Assembly: GCF_006483445.1 (NCBI RefSeq)
Contig: NZ_PPPT01000078.1
Location: 1 to 44,261 of the forward strand
Reading direction: 5' to 3'
Length of the DNA stretch: 44,261 nt
Source of the DNA: Bradyrhizobium guangdongense
Lineage (GTDB): Bacteria; Pseudomonadota; Alphaproteobacteria; Rhizobiales; Xanthobacteraceae
In this document: one piece after another, positions 42,953-44,261 of the stretch
Position numbering within the stretch: the stretch's first letter is position 1
Layout: each line of letters begins with the position of its first letter
Notes under the pieces: model-generated
What the model saw: the letters and a program-made list of their open reading frames with translations, nothing else
Told to the model about the DNA's origin: nothing
Database searches by the model: none
Program-made: the position numbers and the translations under genes

Positions 42953-44227
42953 TCACTCCGCCGGCAAAATCGTCCCTTCGACCTCTCCAAAACCGACGCG
43001 GTAGCCGTCGCCCTGGCACCAGCCGCGCATGATCAGGCTGTCACCGTCTTCGAGGAACGAGCGCTTGGCGCCGCCGGGTAGCTCGACCGGCTCGGTGCCG
43101 TTCCAGCTGATCTCCAGCAGGCTGCCGCGCTGATCTTTTTCGGGACCTGAGATCGTGCCGCTGCCGAGGAGATCGCCGACATTCATGGCGCAGCCACTGG
43201 AGGCGTGGTGCATCAATTGCTGCACCGACGACCAGTACATGTACTTGAAATTGGTGCGGCTGATGCTGGCGGGCGCATTCGCGCCGGACGCGCGCAAGGC
43301 GACGTCGAGCTCGACGTTATAATTCTGCGGCTTGCCTTGCCTGAGATAGGCAAGCGGCGCCGGCTCCTGCGCCGGTCCCTGCAGACGGAACGGCTCCAGC
43401 GCTTCGCGGGTGACGATCCACGGGCTGATCGATGTCGCAAACGCCTTGGCGAGGAACGGCCCGAGCGGCACATATTCCCATTGCTGGATGTCGCGCGCGC
43501 TCCAGTCGTTGAGCAGCACGAAACCGAAGATCATCTCCTCGGCCTGTTGCTCGGTCAGCATGCCTCCCATGGGCGAGGCCTGACCGACCACGACGCCCAT
43601 CTCCAGCTCGAAATCGAGCCGCTTGCAGGGCGCGAAGCTCGGCACGTCAGCCGTCGGCGGCTTCAACTGCCCGCGCGGCCGCTTCACCTTGGTGCCTGAC
43701 ACGACCACGGTGGAGGCGCGGCCGTTATAGCCGATCGGCATCCAGAGCCAGTTCGGCTGCAGCGCGTTATCCTTGCCGCGAAACATGACGCCGACATTGG
43801 TGGCGTGCTCCTTGGACGAATAGAAGTCAGTATAGCCGGAGACCGCAATCGGCAGATGCAGCCGCACATCGCGCATCGGCACCAGCGCCTGTTTGCGCAG
43901 CTCCTCATTGTCGCGCAGCTCGGGATGATCATGGCGCAGCAACTCGCTGATCCGCGCGCGCGTCTTCGTCCAGACTTTTGGACCGAGCGCCATGAACGGA
44001 TTGAGCGAGGCGCCGGAGAACACGCCGAGCGGGCCGACATCGAGCCGCGAATCCTGCTCGAGCTCCCAGAGATCGAGTACGTAGTCGCCGATGGCAATGC
44101 CGACGCGCGGCGTCGGATTGGCCGCGGTCGAGAACACGCCGTAGGGCAGATTCTGGATCGGGAAGTCGGAGGTGGGAGGAACGTCGATGAAGGAGCGGAG
44201 GCTGGGGTCGTTGGGGTGCGCTGTCAC
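42953..44227 (-). CDS. fahA: Fumarylacetoacetase
   Basis: A 424-residue enzyme that hydrolyses fumarylacetoacetate to fumarate and acetoacetate, the last step of homogentisate degradation. The N-terminal SH3-like domain (LPYGVFS, VGIAIGDYVLDL) is followed by the catalytic domain with YTDFYSSKEHATNVGVMFRG near 132-151, LDFELEMGVVVG (Glu metal ligands), LLNDWSARDIQQWEYVPLGPFLAKAFATSISPW near 240-272, and SSGCAMNVGDLLGSGTISGP near 345. The start at 44227 is GTG; AAGGA lies 13 nt before it. hmgA is not in the window and may lie upstream beyond the right edge. Confidence 0.96.
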   Translation of the reverse strand: MTAHPNDPSLRSFIDVPPTSDFPIQNLPYGVFSTAANPTPRVGIAIGDYVLDLWELEQDSRLDVGPLGVFSGASLNPFMALGPKVWTKTRARISELLRHDHPELRDNEELRKQALVPMRDVRLHLPIAVSGYTDFYSSKEHATNVGVMFRGKDNALQPNWLWMPIGYNGRASTVVVSGTKVKRPRGQLKPPTADVPSFAPCKRLDFELEMGVVVGQASPMGGMLTEQQAEEMIFGFVLLNDWSARDIQQWEYVPLGPFLAKAFATSISPWIVTREALEPFRLQGPAQEPAPLAYLRQGKPQNYNVELDVALRASGANAPASISRTNFKYMYWSSVQQLMHHASSGCAMNVGDLLGSGTISGPEKDQRGSLLEISWNGTEPVELPGGAKRSFLEDGDSLIMRGWCQGDGYRVGFGEVEGTILPAE

Positions 44228-44261
44228 TTTTGGCTCGGTCCTTTTTCCTTCTCCCCTTGTG

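Overview
The window is GC-rich alphaproteobacterial chromosome, most likely Bradyrhizobium or a close relative in the Nitrobacteraceae. The basis is codon usage, the gene families, and four kinds of intergenic palindromic repeat that I recognise as typical of Bradyrhizobium. I see no phage, plasmid, IS element or CRISPR array. It reads as ordinary chromosome rich in catabolic and sensory modules.

Layout. (1) 1-1466: the 5' part of a CotH-family kinase-like gene running off the left edge. (2) 1942-5969: a partial myo-inositol module, iolD-iolE divergent from an iolG-type dehydrogenase, with a GGAA-N6-TTCC operator candidate between them. (3) 6030-11076: a Crp/Fnr-type regulator, then an unassigned catabolic cluster (MFS transporter and ABM monooxygenase facing an SDR-SDR-NTF2-like operon across a shared 312-bp region with a perfect inverted repeat). 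(4) 11190-11279: tRNA-Ser(GGA). (5) 11475-15898: a small secreted protein, then trehalose synthesis (otsA; MFS-otsB), each unit preceded by a candidate EcfG general-stress promoter. (6) 16041-20611: two paralogous chemoreceptors, each followed by the same palindromic repeat. (7) 20848-23366: a FIST-domain sensor translationally coupled to a hybrid histidine kinase, resembling the NosP/NahK nitric-oxide sensing pair. (8) 23641-25338: a SulP anion transporter, followed by a small hypothetical gene.

(9) 25977-30778: a sensory cluster with a FixJ-like regulator plus MASE4-type kinase, a short conserved protein, a secreted protein, and two NarL/LuxR response regulators. Three FNR/FixK-type boxes lie upstream of three separate transcription units in 1.8 kb. 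(10) 31002-34057: a PQQ-dependent alcohol dehydrogenase with the lanthanide-type second Asp, followed by a protein fusing the dehydrogenase-associated (MxaJ/XoxJ-like) periplasmic binding domain to a c-type cytochrome domain. A five-copy 14-bp tandem repeat separates the two genes. (11) 34495-39193: form II (AYRGAGR) CO-dehydrogenase-family genes coxS-L-M with a divergent coxG. (12) 39337-40446: an alpha-methylacyl-CoA racemase-like protein. (13) 40674-44227: tyrosine/homogentisate catabolism (hpd, divergent Lrp/AsnC regulator, DUF1272 protein, fumarylacetoacetase).

The PQQ dehydrogenase/cytochrome unit and the CO-dehydrogenase-like operon suggest oxidation of alcohols and one-carbon compounds. 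The FixK-type boxes next door suggest that part of this region responds to low oxygen. No protein here was checked against a database: family assignments come from motifs and remembered family patterns.
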